Below, one piece after another: positions 36,538 through 45,478 of a stretch of DNA of 64,000 nucleotides (within the stretch, counting starts at the first letter, position 1; each line of letters starts with the position of its first letter). Origin of the DNA: Saprospiraceae bacterium. Its GTDB lineage: Bacteria; Bacteroidota; Bacteroidia; Chitinophagales; Saprospiraceae. Location of the stretch: contig JADJWV010000002.1 in the NCBI GenBank assembly GCA_016716185.1, forward strand, positions 1,154,501 through 1,218,500, given 5' to 3'. The position numbers were made by a program, and so were the translations under genes. The notes under the pieces are model-generated. The model ran no database searches, was not told the DNA's origin, and saw only the letters and a program-made list of their open reading frames with translations.

Positions 36538-37457
36538 GTGGCCGTTTGCATGTAATACATAAAACAGTCCTCAATATTTGGACGAATCCGTTTTATTTGA
36601 ATAGCGGGATGCCCATTTGCATGGAGAGACTTGATGATATCTTCCTTCTTTTCATTTTCGCGGAATACCACGTGGTAGGCGTTTCCAAAAGCAAAACAAC
36701 TCAAAATTCCGGAATGATCTTTCAGATCTCTGAGTAAGTGAGCCATGTGGTCGGATTTTACTTCATACAGATCCATTGGATATGCATCGACAATGGTTTG
36801 CGGTGTGTCAATTTGCAGAATATTTCCGTGTTGAATCAAAGCGACCCGGTCGCATAAATTGGCTTCATCCATGTAAGGAGTGGACACAAAAATGGTAATG
36901 CCGTGCTGCTGTAGGGATTTGAGCATATCCCAGAATTCTTTACGCGAAACGGCATCCACACCCGTGGTCGGTTCATCAAGAAATAAAACTTTGGGACGGT
37001 GGATCAAGGCGCAACTCAAAGCCAGTTTTTGTTTCATCCCACCCGAGAGTTGACCGGCCATTCTGTTCTGGAAGGGTTCTAAATATTTATAAACATCCCG
37101 GATGAGTGCATAGTTGCTGCTTACATCGGCATTGAAAACGGATGCAAAAAATTTTAAATTTTCAGCAACAGTAAGATCCTGGTATAACGAAAATTTACCG
37201 GGCATGTATCCCGAAATGTTTCTGATTTTATCCAGATCTGTGGCAACATCGTAACCTTCAACTTTTGCACGGCCTTGATCGGCAAGAATTAAAGTGACCA
37301 GAATGCGTATGAGACTTGTTTTGCCTGCACCATCCGGTCCTATCAATCCAAACAATTCGCCTTTCTCTACTTCTAAGTTGATTTCGTGCAATGCCGGAAT
37401 CTTCTGTTTTTTTTGCAGATACGATTTGGAAATGCCTTGTATGGAAATACTGTGCAT
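36534..37457 (-). CDS. ABC transporter ATP-binding protein (first ATPase)
   Basis: A 307-residue ABC ATPase with Walker A GPDGAGKTS near residue 40, signature LSGGMKQK near 138 and Walker B VLFLDEPTTGVD near 158. The H-loop His looks replaced, since the segment reads FVSTPYMDEA where STHYLDEA is usual (its partner keeps TTHYLDEA). That suggests one degenerate and one consensus site in the heterodimer. Starts immediately after the HlyD gene with no spacer. Confidence 0.9.
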   Translation of the reverse strand: MHSISIQGISKSYLQKKQKIPALHEINLEVEKGELFGLIGPDGAGKTSLIRILVTLILADQGRAKVEGYDVATDLDKIRNISGYMPGKFSLYQDLTVAENLKFFASVFNADVSSNYALIRDVYKYLEPFQNRMAGQLSGGMKQKLALSCALIHRPKVLFLDEPTTGVDAVSRKEFWDMLKSLQQHGITIFVSTPYMDEANLCDRVALIQHGNILQIDTPQTIVDAYPMDLYEVKSDHMAHLLRDLKDHSGILSCFAFGNAYHVVFRENEKKEDIIKSLHANGHPAIQIKRIRPNIEDCFMYYMQTAT

Positions 37458-38477
37458 TTAGGATTTGAATTTGACTTCGGCGTACATGCCCAATTTCAGA
37501 TAGCCATCGTTTTGGATGCTGATTTTTATGGCATAGACCAGGTTCGCGCGCTCATCGACAGTTTGTATGGTTTTGGGTGTGAATTCAGCTTTATCCGAAA
37601 TCCAGATCAGCTTTCCGGGATATTTCCTTTCGCTGTCTCCGTAACTGATCGTCACTTCCACGTCCTGATTCAATTGTACCTGTAACAATTGACTGCCGTC
37701 GATGTAAGCCCTCAGATAAACGGTTTGAAGATCTGCAATTTGGTAGAGGGCCTTTCCCGGATGAACCCATTCTCCTGCATGCACGTAATTGTTGAGCACG
37801 ACGCCTTCAATGGGATTTCTGATTTGCGCTTTTTGTAATAAATCATCGCTGGCTGCTTTCCTTTGTTCAAAAACATTTTTCTCGCTCAGAATTCCTTCAT
37901 TCTGACGTTGCAGAGTTTTTTTGTATGAATTCATTTGTTGCCGCGTCATTTGAATCTGACTTTTTAGGACTTCTACTTGTTGGCGCAACATATCGTGTTG
38001 TGCGGTGACGTCATCCATTTGTTTTTGTGTTGCAGCTTTGGATTGCAACAATTTGGCAATGCGATTTTTTTCTTTGACTGCACTTTCCAGTTGAATTTGC
38101 GCAGTTTTCAGTTGTTCATTCTGCGTGAGTTCCTGAGCGGCGAGAACATCCAGTTGGGGTTGGACGGGCAGGGTTTTTCGCTCCAGGGCTTCAATGGATT
38201 GCTGCACCTGTTCGCTTTGGAGCGCGTACTGGACGGGGTCGATTTTCCCAACTACCGAATCAGCTGATATTTGCATTCCTTCGCGGATGTGGTATTCTAA
38301 AAGTTTCCCCTGGACTTCAGCGGAAACGACGATTTCATCGGCTTCGAGAATGCCCGTTGCATCGAAATCGCGATGGTTGGAATTACAGGAAGTGATGAAG
38401 CCTAAACTTCCGGCTGCACAGAGCCCCTGAATCAGCAGCTTTATTAAGTGCAGAGAAGAGATTGTTTTAATTTCCAT
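37458..38477 (-). CDS. HlyD/MFP-type periplasmic adaptor lipoprotein
   Basis: A 339-residue membrane fusion protein bridging the ABC permeases and TolC. A lipobox GFITSC places the lipidated Cys at residue 31, so it is anchored as a lipoprotein rather than by a helix. A biotinyl-lipoyl half (EIVVSAEVQGKLLEYHIREG near 46) precedes a long Gln-rich coiled-coil hairpin (about 75-215), then IRNPIEGVVLNNYVHAGEWV near 218 and the beta-barrel. It overlaps the TolC gene by 11 bp. Confidence 0.9.
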   Translation of the reverse strand: MEIKTISSLHLIKLLIQGLCAAGSLGFITSCNSNHRDFDATGILEADEIVVSAEVQGKLLEYHIREGMQISADSVVGKIDPVQYALQSEQVQQSIEALERKTLPVQPQLDVLAAQELTQNEQLKTAQIQLESAVKEKNRIAKLLQSKAATQKQMDDVTAQHDMLRQQVEVLKSQIQMTRQQMNSYKKTLQRQNEGILSEKNVFEQRKAASDDLLQKAQIRNPIEGVVLNNYVHAGEWVHPGKALYQIADLQTVYLRAYIDGSQLLQVQLNQDVEVTISYGDSERKYPGKLIWISDKAEFTPKTIQTVDERANLVYAIKISIQNDGYLKLGMYAEVKFKS

Positions 38478-39729
38478 ATAAGTAGTTCAAAATATAATGG
38501 GCCTGAAGAAGTTGAATGCGATGCAAAGCTGCATTGGATTTCGCTCTTTCTTCTGCATTTAATTCGCGGATGTAATCTGCAGAGGTGATGCTGCCTTCGT
38601 TGAGTTGTGCAAGGGAAGCAGCTTTTATTTGCGTTCTGTATTCCAGAATTTTTTGATCGGTGTCGATGATTTTTTCAAGTCTGCTGATTTCTAAGGTTTG
38701 TTCGTCAATAGCTTGTTGGTTGTGAATTAAAAAAAGTTCTTTTTGAAGGGCTGCCATATTTTTACCAATTCGCATCTGTTCTTTGTCATTGGAAAAAGAA
38801 TAGGCCGGAGAAATATTCCAGGTGAAACGCAGGCCAGCTATGTAATAACTTTCAAATCCGTTTTTGAGAAAATTCAAAGCAGGATTGGAATAACCCGCCT
38901 GACCGAATAGCAATATTTTGGGGATGCCCTGGCTTTGTTTGAGTTTCCATTGGGCTTCCGCTTGTTGTGTATACAACTCACTGAGGCGAATCTCTTTTCG
39001 CAGAATTAATTTGCGTGGTTGTGGCAACATGGGTTGGATAAACCGGGCTTCTTCTGCAAATGCAACTCCGGTGAAAGCTGCTAAGGCTTTTTGGATGTAC
39101 TGGAGTTTGCTCTCAAGTTCATCGCTTTTCTGCTGATTGATCAATTGCTCGGCAAGCAAGGCTTGAAGTGAACTTTCCAAAGTAATGCCTTCTTCTACAC
39201 CTGATTGGAGCCGCGTAATTTGTGCATCGAGATCGCTGAGTATAGAGATTTGGATCTTTTGCTGTTCTTTTAAAACAAGTGCAGTAAAAAACAAAGAAAG
39301 CAGTTTGGTTTCGGCTTTATAAAATTCAATTTCACTTTTGGTGGTTTCTATCTGTGAAGTCAGCTGCAGTGCATTTTTCTGTCTTCGTATACTGAATCCA
39401 TCAAAGAGGAGTTGATTGATCTCGCCATAGAACTTGTACTGATCTTTGTCAAGTGGAGCGGGTAAGGGAATATTGGGAATGGGGATTTCAATGGCGGTGA
39501 CGTCAGATTGGTAAGTTGTCTGGCCGGTAAAACTCAATTGAGGCCACCAGGATTTATGTGCTGTTGATAATTGAATTTGTTCAGATTTGTTTTGCAAACG
39601 GATTTGCTGCGCGATGGGATAAAACTGACGAAACCAGATCAGGCAGGAATCCAGGCTGATTTCCTGAACCTGTGCGTTTGAGTTGAAGTAAAAACAAATG
39701 AGGAGCAGCAGTTTAAATGGAAATTTCAC
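38467..39729 (-). CDS. TolC-family outer membrane efflux protein
   Basis: A 420-residue TolC homologue forming the outer membrane duct. Signal peptide residues 1-19 (ending SNAQ). Two OEP repeats follow, rich in helical heptads with Gln and Leu; STAHKSWWPQLSFTGQ near 53 and PKILLFGQAGYSNP near 265 mark the starts of the two beta-strand regions. First gene of the six-gene export operon, with a -7 box about 50 nt upstream. Confidence 0.88.
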   Translation of the reverse strand: MKFPFKLLLLICFYFNSNAQVQEISLDSCLIWFRQFYPIAQQIRLQNKSEQIQLSTAHKSWWPQLSFTGQTTYQSDVTAIEIPIPNIPLPAPLDKDQYKFYGEINQLLFDGFSIRRQKNALQLTSQIETTKSEIEFYKAETKLLSLFFTALVLKEQQKIQISILSDLDAQITRLQSGVEEGITLESSLQALLAEQLINQQKSDELESKLQYIQKALAAFTGVAFAEEARFIQPMLPQPRKLILRKEIRLSELYTQQAEAQWKLKQSQGIPKILLFGQAGYSNPALNFLKNGFESYYIAGLRFTWNISPAYSFSNDKEQMRIGKNMAALQKELFLIHNQQAIDEQTLEISRLEKIIDTDQKILEYRTQIKAASLAQLNEGSITSADYIRELNAEERAKSNAALHRIQLLQAHYILNYLYGN

Positions 39730-39777
39730 AAATCCGTAGGTTTTATTGAAAACGTATCAATCGGTATAAGATCGGTA

Positions 39778-39785
39778 CAAAATTA
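39778..39785 (-). promoter_or_regulatory. -7 box of the efflux operon promoter
   Basis: On the minus strand TAATTTTG, a TAnnTTTG match, 48 nt upstream of the TolC start codon. Confidence 0.45.
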
Positions 39786-39865
39786 ATCACAGTTGAATAG
39801 AAATGCCTTGTTTTCAGTGTCTGGTTCTCATTTTTCTTTATCCGCATCCGGCAGATTGTGAGTTG

Positions 39866-40335
39866 AAAAATCTCTCCCATTTATTTCCCGCACCTGCCCG
39901 ACTGATCTATTGTTTTAAAATAATGGAAAACTAATTCGGTCAGGCGGGGATTACGCAGATTTACGCAGATCTTTTCATTTAGTTTAAAATTAAGACGTCA
40001 AAACTTCAAAGAGTCAAAAAGTCAAAATCCCGAAGTGTCGAAATATCGAAATATCGAAATTTCGAAATATCGAAATGTCGAAAAACCTCCTCCATTTATT
40101 TCCCGCACCTGCCCGACTGATCTATTGTTTTAAAATAATGGAAAACTAATTCGGTCAGGCGGGGATTACGCAGATTTACGCAGATCTTTTCATTTAGGTT
40201 TTTATCAAAAAGTCAAAAAGTCAAAAAGACAAAAAGTCAAAAAGTCAAAAAGACAAAAAGTCAAAAAGTCGAAACGTCGAAACTTCGAAAGGTCGAAAAG
40301 TCAAAACGTCGAAACATCAAAACGTCAAAACATTC
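39866..40335. repeat. Octamer array with two hairpin elements
   Basis: Fills most of the 615 bp between the TolC start and the stop of the saccharopine-dehydrogenase-like gene. Two direct repeats (39866-39991 and 40029-40205) carry CACCTGCCCGACTGATC, a spacer TTGTTTTAAAATAATGG, and TTCGGTCAGGCGGGG, then ATTACGCAGATTTACGC. Octamers AAAAAGTC and AAAAAGAC fill the remainder. No gene seen. Confidence 0.9.
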
Positions 40336-40344
40336 CCGAACCTC

Positions 40345-41508
40345 CTAAACCAGTTCCCGATAATTCTTAGGATGGTAGATGTTTTGAATGAAACTACCAT
40401 GCAGAAATGATATGGTGTCGATCTGCGATTGTAGGATCGGACCTTTGTAATTTCCCGTGAGCAGCATTCTCGCCGCTTCGAGCATAGGGGCAGCTGTAGC
40501 CGTTTGAATGGCTTTCAGCTTGTGACTTCCCACATAACTGGGTTCTATTTTAAGACTGCGTTCTTTAATGCGGAGTGTTCCTGAGCGATCTTTTCCTTTA
40601 ACAGATACATACAAGACGATCAGATCGTCTTCAGAAAATGGAATTTGATCGGTCATCATTTTCAGCAATTGATTTTCTTTGGTCCCATCGTCATTGGTTT
40701 GAGTGAGTTGGGACCTGACCCAGGAGAAATGACCGGGATAACGTATGGTTTTATAGTCGAGTGATTTGACTTTTCCCAAAAAGTGATCTGGTAAATCGGC
40801 TGCACCTCCGCTGGTATAATCATCTTCGAAACGGATTCCATCGATAATCAAACTGCTTGTATCCGATAGGGAAGGGCAGGTCGTTTTAATTCCATTGCGT
40901 ATGATGATCGCATCTTTTACATATTCAGTTGCCACACCGATGGGACTCCAGGTGAAACCATAATAATGTGGGCCTGTGGTCATTTTGGGAAGTGCACCCA
41001 CTTTCATCGAGATGCTTTCCACATCCTGGTCTCCGTATTCCTGAATAAATTCTTTGTAAAGGTGATTGGCCAGAACATCGACATAGCCGGGAGCCAGACC
41101 GGATTGCAGGATGAAGCCTGTAGTTGCATCTTTTGCGATTTCGAGGATTTGGTCGGTTTCCGATACATATTCGGTCAGGTTGACGTAATGCAAATCGTAT
41201 TTCCTGGCCAGGCTGGCCATTCTGGGGGCCTCAGAACCCGGCAGACAATCCAGCAGGATATCTCCGGATTTCAGAACATAATCCATATGATCTGAGGTCG
41301 TCGAAGGATCGATCTGGAAGTTTTCAATCTGGATCAGACTGGAAGCTCCCTTTCTTATCCAATCAGCAGCTTCTTCTGCCACCTCCGGATAGAGATCTCC
41401 CAGAAAAATTTCACAATCAAAATCGGGTTGTTCTGCCAAAATAAGCCCTGCGGCTTTACCTATTCCACCTGCACCGGCTATAATGACCTTGTGTTTTACG
41501 TAATCCAT
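40345..41508 (-). CDS. Saccharopine dehydrogenase-family oxidoreductase
   Basis: A 387-residue NAD(P)-dependent enzyme. HKVIIAGAGGIGKAAGLIL at residues 6-24 is the Rossmann dinucleotide site, DILLDCLPG near 83 and YVNLTEY near 107 fit the Sacchrp_dh_NADP fold, and SGLAPGYVDVLANHL near 135 and the GALPKM segment near 168 match the C-terminal catalytic half. Family members act on saccharopine in lysine metabolism, or on carboxynorspermidine; no neighbouring gene tells which. Transcribed alone, with a -7 box 21-28 nt upstream. Confidence 0.85.
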   Translation of the reverse strand: MDYVKHKVIIAGAGGIGKAAGLILAEQPDFDCEIFLGDLYPEVAEEAADWIRKGASSLIQIENFQIDPSTTSDHMDYVLKSGDILLDCLPGSEAPRMASLARKYDLHYVNLTEYVSETDQILEIAKDATTGFILQSGLAPGYVDVLANHLYKEFIQEYGDQDVESISMKVGALPKMTTGPHYYGFTWSPIGVATEYVKDAIIIRNGIKTTCPSLSDTSSLIIDGIRFEDDYTSGGAADLPDHFLGKVKSLDYKTIRYPGHFSWVRSQLTQTNDDGTKENQLLKMMTDQIPFSEDDLIVLYVSVKGKDRSGTLRIKERSLKIEPSYVGSHKLKAIQTATAAPMLEAARMLLTGNYKGPILQSQIDTISFLHGSFIQNIYHPKNYRELV

Positions 41509-41528
41509 TTGAAAATTTTATTGAATTG

Positions 41529-41536
41529 CAAAGTTA
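41529..41536 (-). promoter_or_regulatory. -7 box of the saccharopine-dehydrogenase-like gene
   Basis: Minus-strand TAACTTTG, ending 20 nt before the start codon. The rest of this 259 bp divergent gap is very AT-rich (41580-41760) and should also hold the ftsK promoter, which I could not pin down. Confidence 0.5.
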
Positions 41537-41767
41537 GGACTTCAAAAAACAAAAGGCGACATGGAGACAAATTTAACATATGAATAAGATTGATATATAA
41601 GCATATTATAAATTTAAAATATTTATATATGATTCAATTATATCATATTATGATTTTTTATAATATTTAAATCATAGATATTCTGATTAAAATAAATAAT
41701 AATTTTGAATAATATAAAAATTGCTTTTACATTAGCGTCATAATTAATATATAATCTACTATTGATC

Positions 41768-44215
41768 ATGGCGCGGTCAAAACGGAACAAACCTTCCGCC
41801 TGGCAAGCTTTTTATGCCCGGCTGATGGACGAAAGAGTCTCAAAAATCATAGCGGTCCTATGTTTTATGATGGGGCTGTTTTTGCTCATCTCTTCCATAT
41901 CTTATTTTTTTACCTGGAAAACTGATCAGGATAAAATTCTGAGTTATTCCTGGCACTTGCTTTTCAAACCGAATGTGGGTATCGACAATTGGCTGGGTAA
42001 GCTGGGGGCTCTGAGTTCGCATGTGTTTTTCTATTATGGCTTCGGACTTTCTTCGTTGCTGATCATTCCGGTCTCTGTTTATCTGGGTTTTTGTTTTCTG
42101 CATAGGCAGGGTTGGTTGTCCTTCCTGCGCTTTGTGACGCATTCCGCGATTGTCATGTCTTTATTGTCGATGATCTTTTATTACATTTTCCAGAATTTCG
42201 AATTCCCTTTCGGAGGTGCTTTTGGCTCGAGATACTGCGAATGGATGGAGGGTTTTATGGGCCCGATTGGGGTAGGTCTCTGTCTGATTTTCGGTTTGTT
42301 GGCTCTGTTGGTCTGGTATTACAATCCTTCCATGCAGACTTTGCAAACCGATCCTGCGGTGCCCATTTCTGCATCTGCCTTGTGGAATGCCAATTGGTTT
42401 AGTTTCAAAAGCATTTCGGCTTCTGAATCTGAACATTCCCCTGAATCTTTTTTAAAAACTACGTCGCAACCCACCCCGCAGGAAGACCCGGTCACCATTG
42501 ACTGGAGTGATTATCCTGCAGCAGACGAAGTATTGGCCTCTCTGGCTCCTGAATCCGATAAACCTGCTGGCAACTGTCAGCTCGAAATAACTTCTTCTAC
42601 GAACGAAACCGATACTGCTATTAAAGAGATGGAACTCAACGAACCGCAGTTTTCCGGAACAGCCGTTGCCGATGACGACGACGGCTGGGAAGCTGGGGAT
42701 GGCAAACCATTTGACCCCAAGGCCAGCCTTTCTACGTACAAACCACCATCGCTTGATCTGCTTCACGACTATGCGGATCAAAAATTTGAAATTGACCGCG
42801 ATGAACTGGAGTCCAATAAGAATCTCATCATTGCTACATTGATGCATTATAAAATCGAGATTCAAAAAATCAAAGCAACGATCGGACCCACAGTAACCCT
42901 TTATGAAATTGTCCCTGCACCGGGTGTTCGCATTTCACGGATAAAAAGTCTCGAAGACGACATAGCCTTGAGTTTATCGGCACAAGGTATACGGATCATC
43001 GCACCCATACCCGGAAGAGGTACCATTGGTATCGAAGTTGCAAACAAAAACAGACAGACCGTTCCGTTAAAGGAATTACTGAAAACCGAAAAATTCAACG
43101 ATCCGAAAATAGAATTGCCCATTGCCCTCGGAAAAAATATTTCCAACGAAGTCATCGTCTCGGATCTGACCAAGATGCCGCACTTGCTGATTGCCGGTGC
43201 TACGGGCCAGGGAAAATCCGTAGGGATCAATGCCATCCTCCTGTCACTCTTATACAGAAAACATCCTTCCGAAGTTAAATTGGTTTTGATCGATCCCAAG
43301 AAAGTGGAGCTGCCGATTTATGCGGAGATCTACAAACATTTTCTGGCGCAGTTGCCGAATTCAGATGAGGCGATCATTACAGATACGTCCAAAGTGATCT
43401 ATACACTCAATTCACTTTGTATTGAAATGGATCAGCGTTATGAATTGTTGAAAGGTGCGAGAGTGCGAAACATTCTGGAGTACAACGACAAATTCAACAA
43501 GCGCAAGCTCAATCCGGAAAAAGGACACAGGCATCTTCCATATATCGTTCTCGTGATCGACGAATTTGCTGATCTGATCATGACCGCAGGTAAAGAAGTG
43601 GAGATGCCACTGGGAAGACTGGCACAATTGGCCAGAGCAGTTGGTATCCATTTGATCATTGCTACGCAAAGACCTTCCGTAAAAATTATTACCGGTTTGA
43701 TCAAAGCAAATTTCCCGGGAAGGATTGCCTTTAAGGTATCATCCAACATAGATTCCAGGACCATCCTCGATTGCGGAGGTGCTGAACGACTGATTGGTCG
43801 CGGTGATATGCTTTACAATGTGGGCTCCGATATCATCCGATTGCAATGTGCTTATGTGGATACAGTCGAAGTGGAACGCGTGATGAGGCACATCGCATCC
43901 CAACAAAGTTATGGCACTCCATATCTGCTGCCTGAATTCAAAGGGGACGACAGTGGTTCCGATTCCAGTGGAGTAGACATCAACGACCTCGACGACATGC
44001 TGTTTGAAGCCGCACGCCTGGTAGTACAAGCTCAGCACGGTAGTACCAGCATGATCCAACGCAGGTTAAAACTAGGATACAACCGCGCCGGACGAATCAT
44101 GGATCAGCTCGAACAACTCGGAATCGTTGGTGCCGGAGAGGGAAGTAAACCCCGCGAAGTCCTGGTATTCACCGAAGTGGAACTCGAAAATCTCCTCTCC
44201 AAATTGAGACGTTAA
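41768..44215 (+). CDS. ftsK: DNA translocase FtsK
   Basis: An 815-residue septal DNA motor that moves the chromosome terminus and helps dimer resolution. Four N-terminal membrane helices span about residues 25-185; an acidic linker follows to about 330; the RecA-like motor has Walker A GATGQGKS near 477 and Walker B LVIDEFADLI near 595; the C-terminal winged-helix gamma domain (DDMLFEAARLVVQAQHGSTS onward, about 735-815) reads orienting DNA motifs. ATG 41768 is preferred over the in-frame TTG six nt upstream. The linker is short compared with E. coli, as is common in Bacteroidota. Confidence 0.95.
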   Translation: MARSKRNKPSAWQAFYARLMDERVSKIIAVLCFMMGLFLLISSISYFFTWKTDQDKILSYSWHLLFKPNVGIDNWLGKLGALSSHVFFYYGFGLSSLLIIPVSVYLGFCFLHRQGWLSFLRFVTHSAIVMSLLSMIFYYIFQNFEFPFGGAFGSRYCEWMEGFMGPIGVGLCLIFGLLALLVWYYNPSMQTLQTDPAVPISASALWNANWFSFKSISASESEHSPESFLKTTSQPTPQEDPVTIDWSDYPAADEVLASLAPESDKPAGNCQLEITSSTNETDTAIKEMELNEPQFSGTAVADDDDGWEAGDGKPFDPKASLSTYKPPSLDLLHDYADQKFEIDRDELESNKNLIIATLMHYKIEIQKIKATIGPTVTLYEIVPAPGVRISRIKSLEDDIALSLSAQGIRIIAPIPGRGTIGIEVANKNRQTVPLKELLKTEKFNDPKIELPIALGKNISNEVIVSDLTKMPHLLIAGATGQGKSVGINAILLSLLYRKHPSEVKLVLIDPKKVELPIYAEIYKHFLAQLPNSDEAIITDTSKVIYTLNSLCIEMDQRYELLKGARVRNILEYNDKFNKRKLNPEKGHRHLPYIVLVIDEFADLIMTAGKEVEMPLGRLAQLARAVGIHLIIATQRPSVKIITGLIKANFPGRIAFKVSSNIDSRTILDCGGAERLIGRGDMLYNVGSDIIRLQCAYVDTVEVERVMRHIASQQSYGTPYLLPEFKGDDSGSDSSGVDINDLDDMLFEAARLVVQAQHGSTSMIQRRLKLGYNRAGRIMDQLEQLGIVGAGEGSKPREVLVFTEVELENLLSKLRR

Positions 44216-44288
44216 TTTCAAAAATTTATAGACCTACCTATTAACATTCTTTTTTGATTTCGACCAACTGAGAATGATAGTAGATGAA

Positions 44289-44322
44289 GCCCTTGCTGAC
44301 CACAAGGGCATTTTTATTTTTG
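44289..44322 (+). terminator. Intrinsic terminator downstream of ftsK
   Basis: GCCCTTG (44289-44295) pairs perfectly with CAAGGGC (44303-44309) around a 7 nt loop, followed by ATTTTTATTTTTG. It lies 74 bp after the ftsK stop. Confidence 0.8.
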
Positions 44323-44427
44323 TAAATGTAGCTTAAAGTTCAAAGATGAATGCTCCAGGCATAATGATCAAAGCACTTCCAAAAAAATCAGAATGAGTTT
44401 AGCTACAGAATATTTTTTTATCATTTA

Positions 44428-44690
44428 ATCGAAAAGTCAAAAAGTCAAAAAGTCAAAAAGTCAAAAAGTCGAAAAGTCGAAAGGTCGAAAAGTCGAAATC
44501 CCGATAAAATGACATGATTCATAGGAAATGAAATAGTTGGCTTTATTTTATCGGGACGAAATGTCGAAATATCGAAATATCGAAAAGTCGAAAAGTCGAA
44601 AAGCCAAAAAGCCTAAAAGTCAAAAAGCCTACATGCCTACATGCCTAAACGCCTAAACGCCTTCAGCCTTATCCGCTGCCAAAACATTCA
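44428..44690. repeat. Octamer array running into a coding end
   Basis: Units AAAAAGTC and GAAAAGTC, a palindrome-ended element at 44499-44556 (perfect TCCCGATAAAAT/ATTTTATCGGGA arms, interior unlike copy 1), then AAAAAGCC, TACATGCC and TAAACGCC. The array overlaps the 3' end of the coiled-coil gene, whose stop codon is inside a TAAACGCC unit. Confidence 0.9.
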
Positions 44691-45411
44691 TGATGGCTTC
44701 TGCCTGGAACGGCCAGGATTCAATGAGTTTGTCATCCACATCATCAAATTCGATCATCCATTTGCGGAGATCTTTTTTTGGTGTTTTCGAAATTTGTTCG
44801 AAAGTGCGGACTCCATGCGATTGAAGTGTGGTGCTTATTTTGTCGTCGATGCCCTTAATGAGGTGAAGAGGATCAGCAGGGCTGGACTTTTGAGTGTATT
44901 GTTCCATTTTTTCATCGCCAATGATCTGGCTGATGATGGAGAGGTGCTGGTCGAGTACGGCCTTCAGATCGCTAACTATTTTAGAATCAGATGAACTCTG
45001 TGTCTGTGGTTTGCTTTCGAGCTTAGCAATTTGCTGCTTCAGTTCGTTGATCAATATTTCTTTTTCGCGAAGTTCATTTTGAAAAAGTACAGTAGTTTCT
45101 GAATTCATGGAACCCGAGTCCACTTCTCTTTTGAGATTTAAATGTTTTTCTTCTAGTAAGACGTATTTGGATTTCCAATCCTCGTAGGCGGCTTTATAAG
45201 TCCGCTCCTGAGATTGTGCCTGATTGATCTTGTCTTCAAAATCCAGCTTTTCTTTTCTCAACTGGTCGTATAAGTATTTCAATTCGTCGCGCTCCCTGAC
45301 AGATTCTTTGGCAGCTTTAGCACTTTTATTCACCATGTAGAATGCATAGATGATGGTAGCTATAACCAATAATCCGAAAAAAATAAAAACTGCTGCCTGC
45401 ATGCCTGACAT
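44653..45411 (-). CDS. Membrane-anchored coiled-coil protein with C-terminal HhH-like domain
   Basis: A 252-residue protein from ATG 45411. Residues 5-28 are a single membrane helix (AAVFIFFGLLVIATIIYAF). Residues about 30-150 are charged heptads typical of a coiled coil. The C-terminal part LIKGIDDKISTTLQSHGVRTFEQI, near 185-235, looks like a helix-hairpin-helix of the type also seen in ribosomal-protein-like L21 fusions. A role linking membrane and DNA or RNA is only a guess. An upstream in-frame TTG (45453) overlaps a -7 box and is rejected. The last codons (KAEGV) come from the adjoining repeat array. Confidence 0.72.
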   Translation of the reverse strand: MSGMQAAVFIFFGLLVIATIIYAFYMVNKSAKAAKESVRERDELKYLYDQLRKEKLDFEDKINQAQSQERTYKAAYEDWKSKYVLLEEKHLNLKREVDSGSMNSETTVLFQNELREKEILINELKQQIAKLESKPQTQSSSDSKIVSDLKAVLDQHLSIISQIIGDEKMEQYTQKSSPADPLHLIKGIDDKISTTLQSHGVRTFEQISKTPKKDLRKWMIEFDDVDDKLIESWPFQAEAIMNVLAADKAEGV

Positions 45412-45450
45412 AAACTGAAAATCCAAAACGGTTGAGATCAAGGAATAAAC

Positions 45451-45458
45451 CAAAAATA
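45451..45458 (-). promoter_or_regulatory. -7 box before the coiled-coil gene
   Basis: Minus-strand TATTTTTG, a TAnnTTTG match, 39 nt upstream of the ATG at 45411. It sits in the 25 bp just after the CBS gene's stop codon. Confidence 0.45.
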
Positions 45459-45478
45459 ACGCTTGTTAGTCAGAGCGC

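Noticed and set aside
41580..41760. Very AT-rich stretch as a replication origin
   Set aside because: No DnaA-box cluster, dnaA, dnaN or par genes nearby; ordinary promoter-type AT richness is enough.
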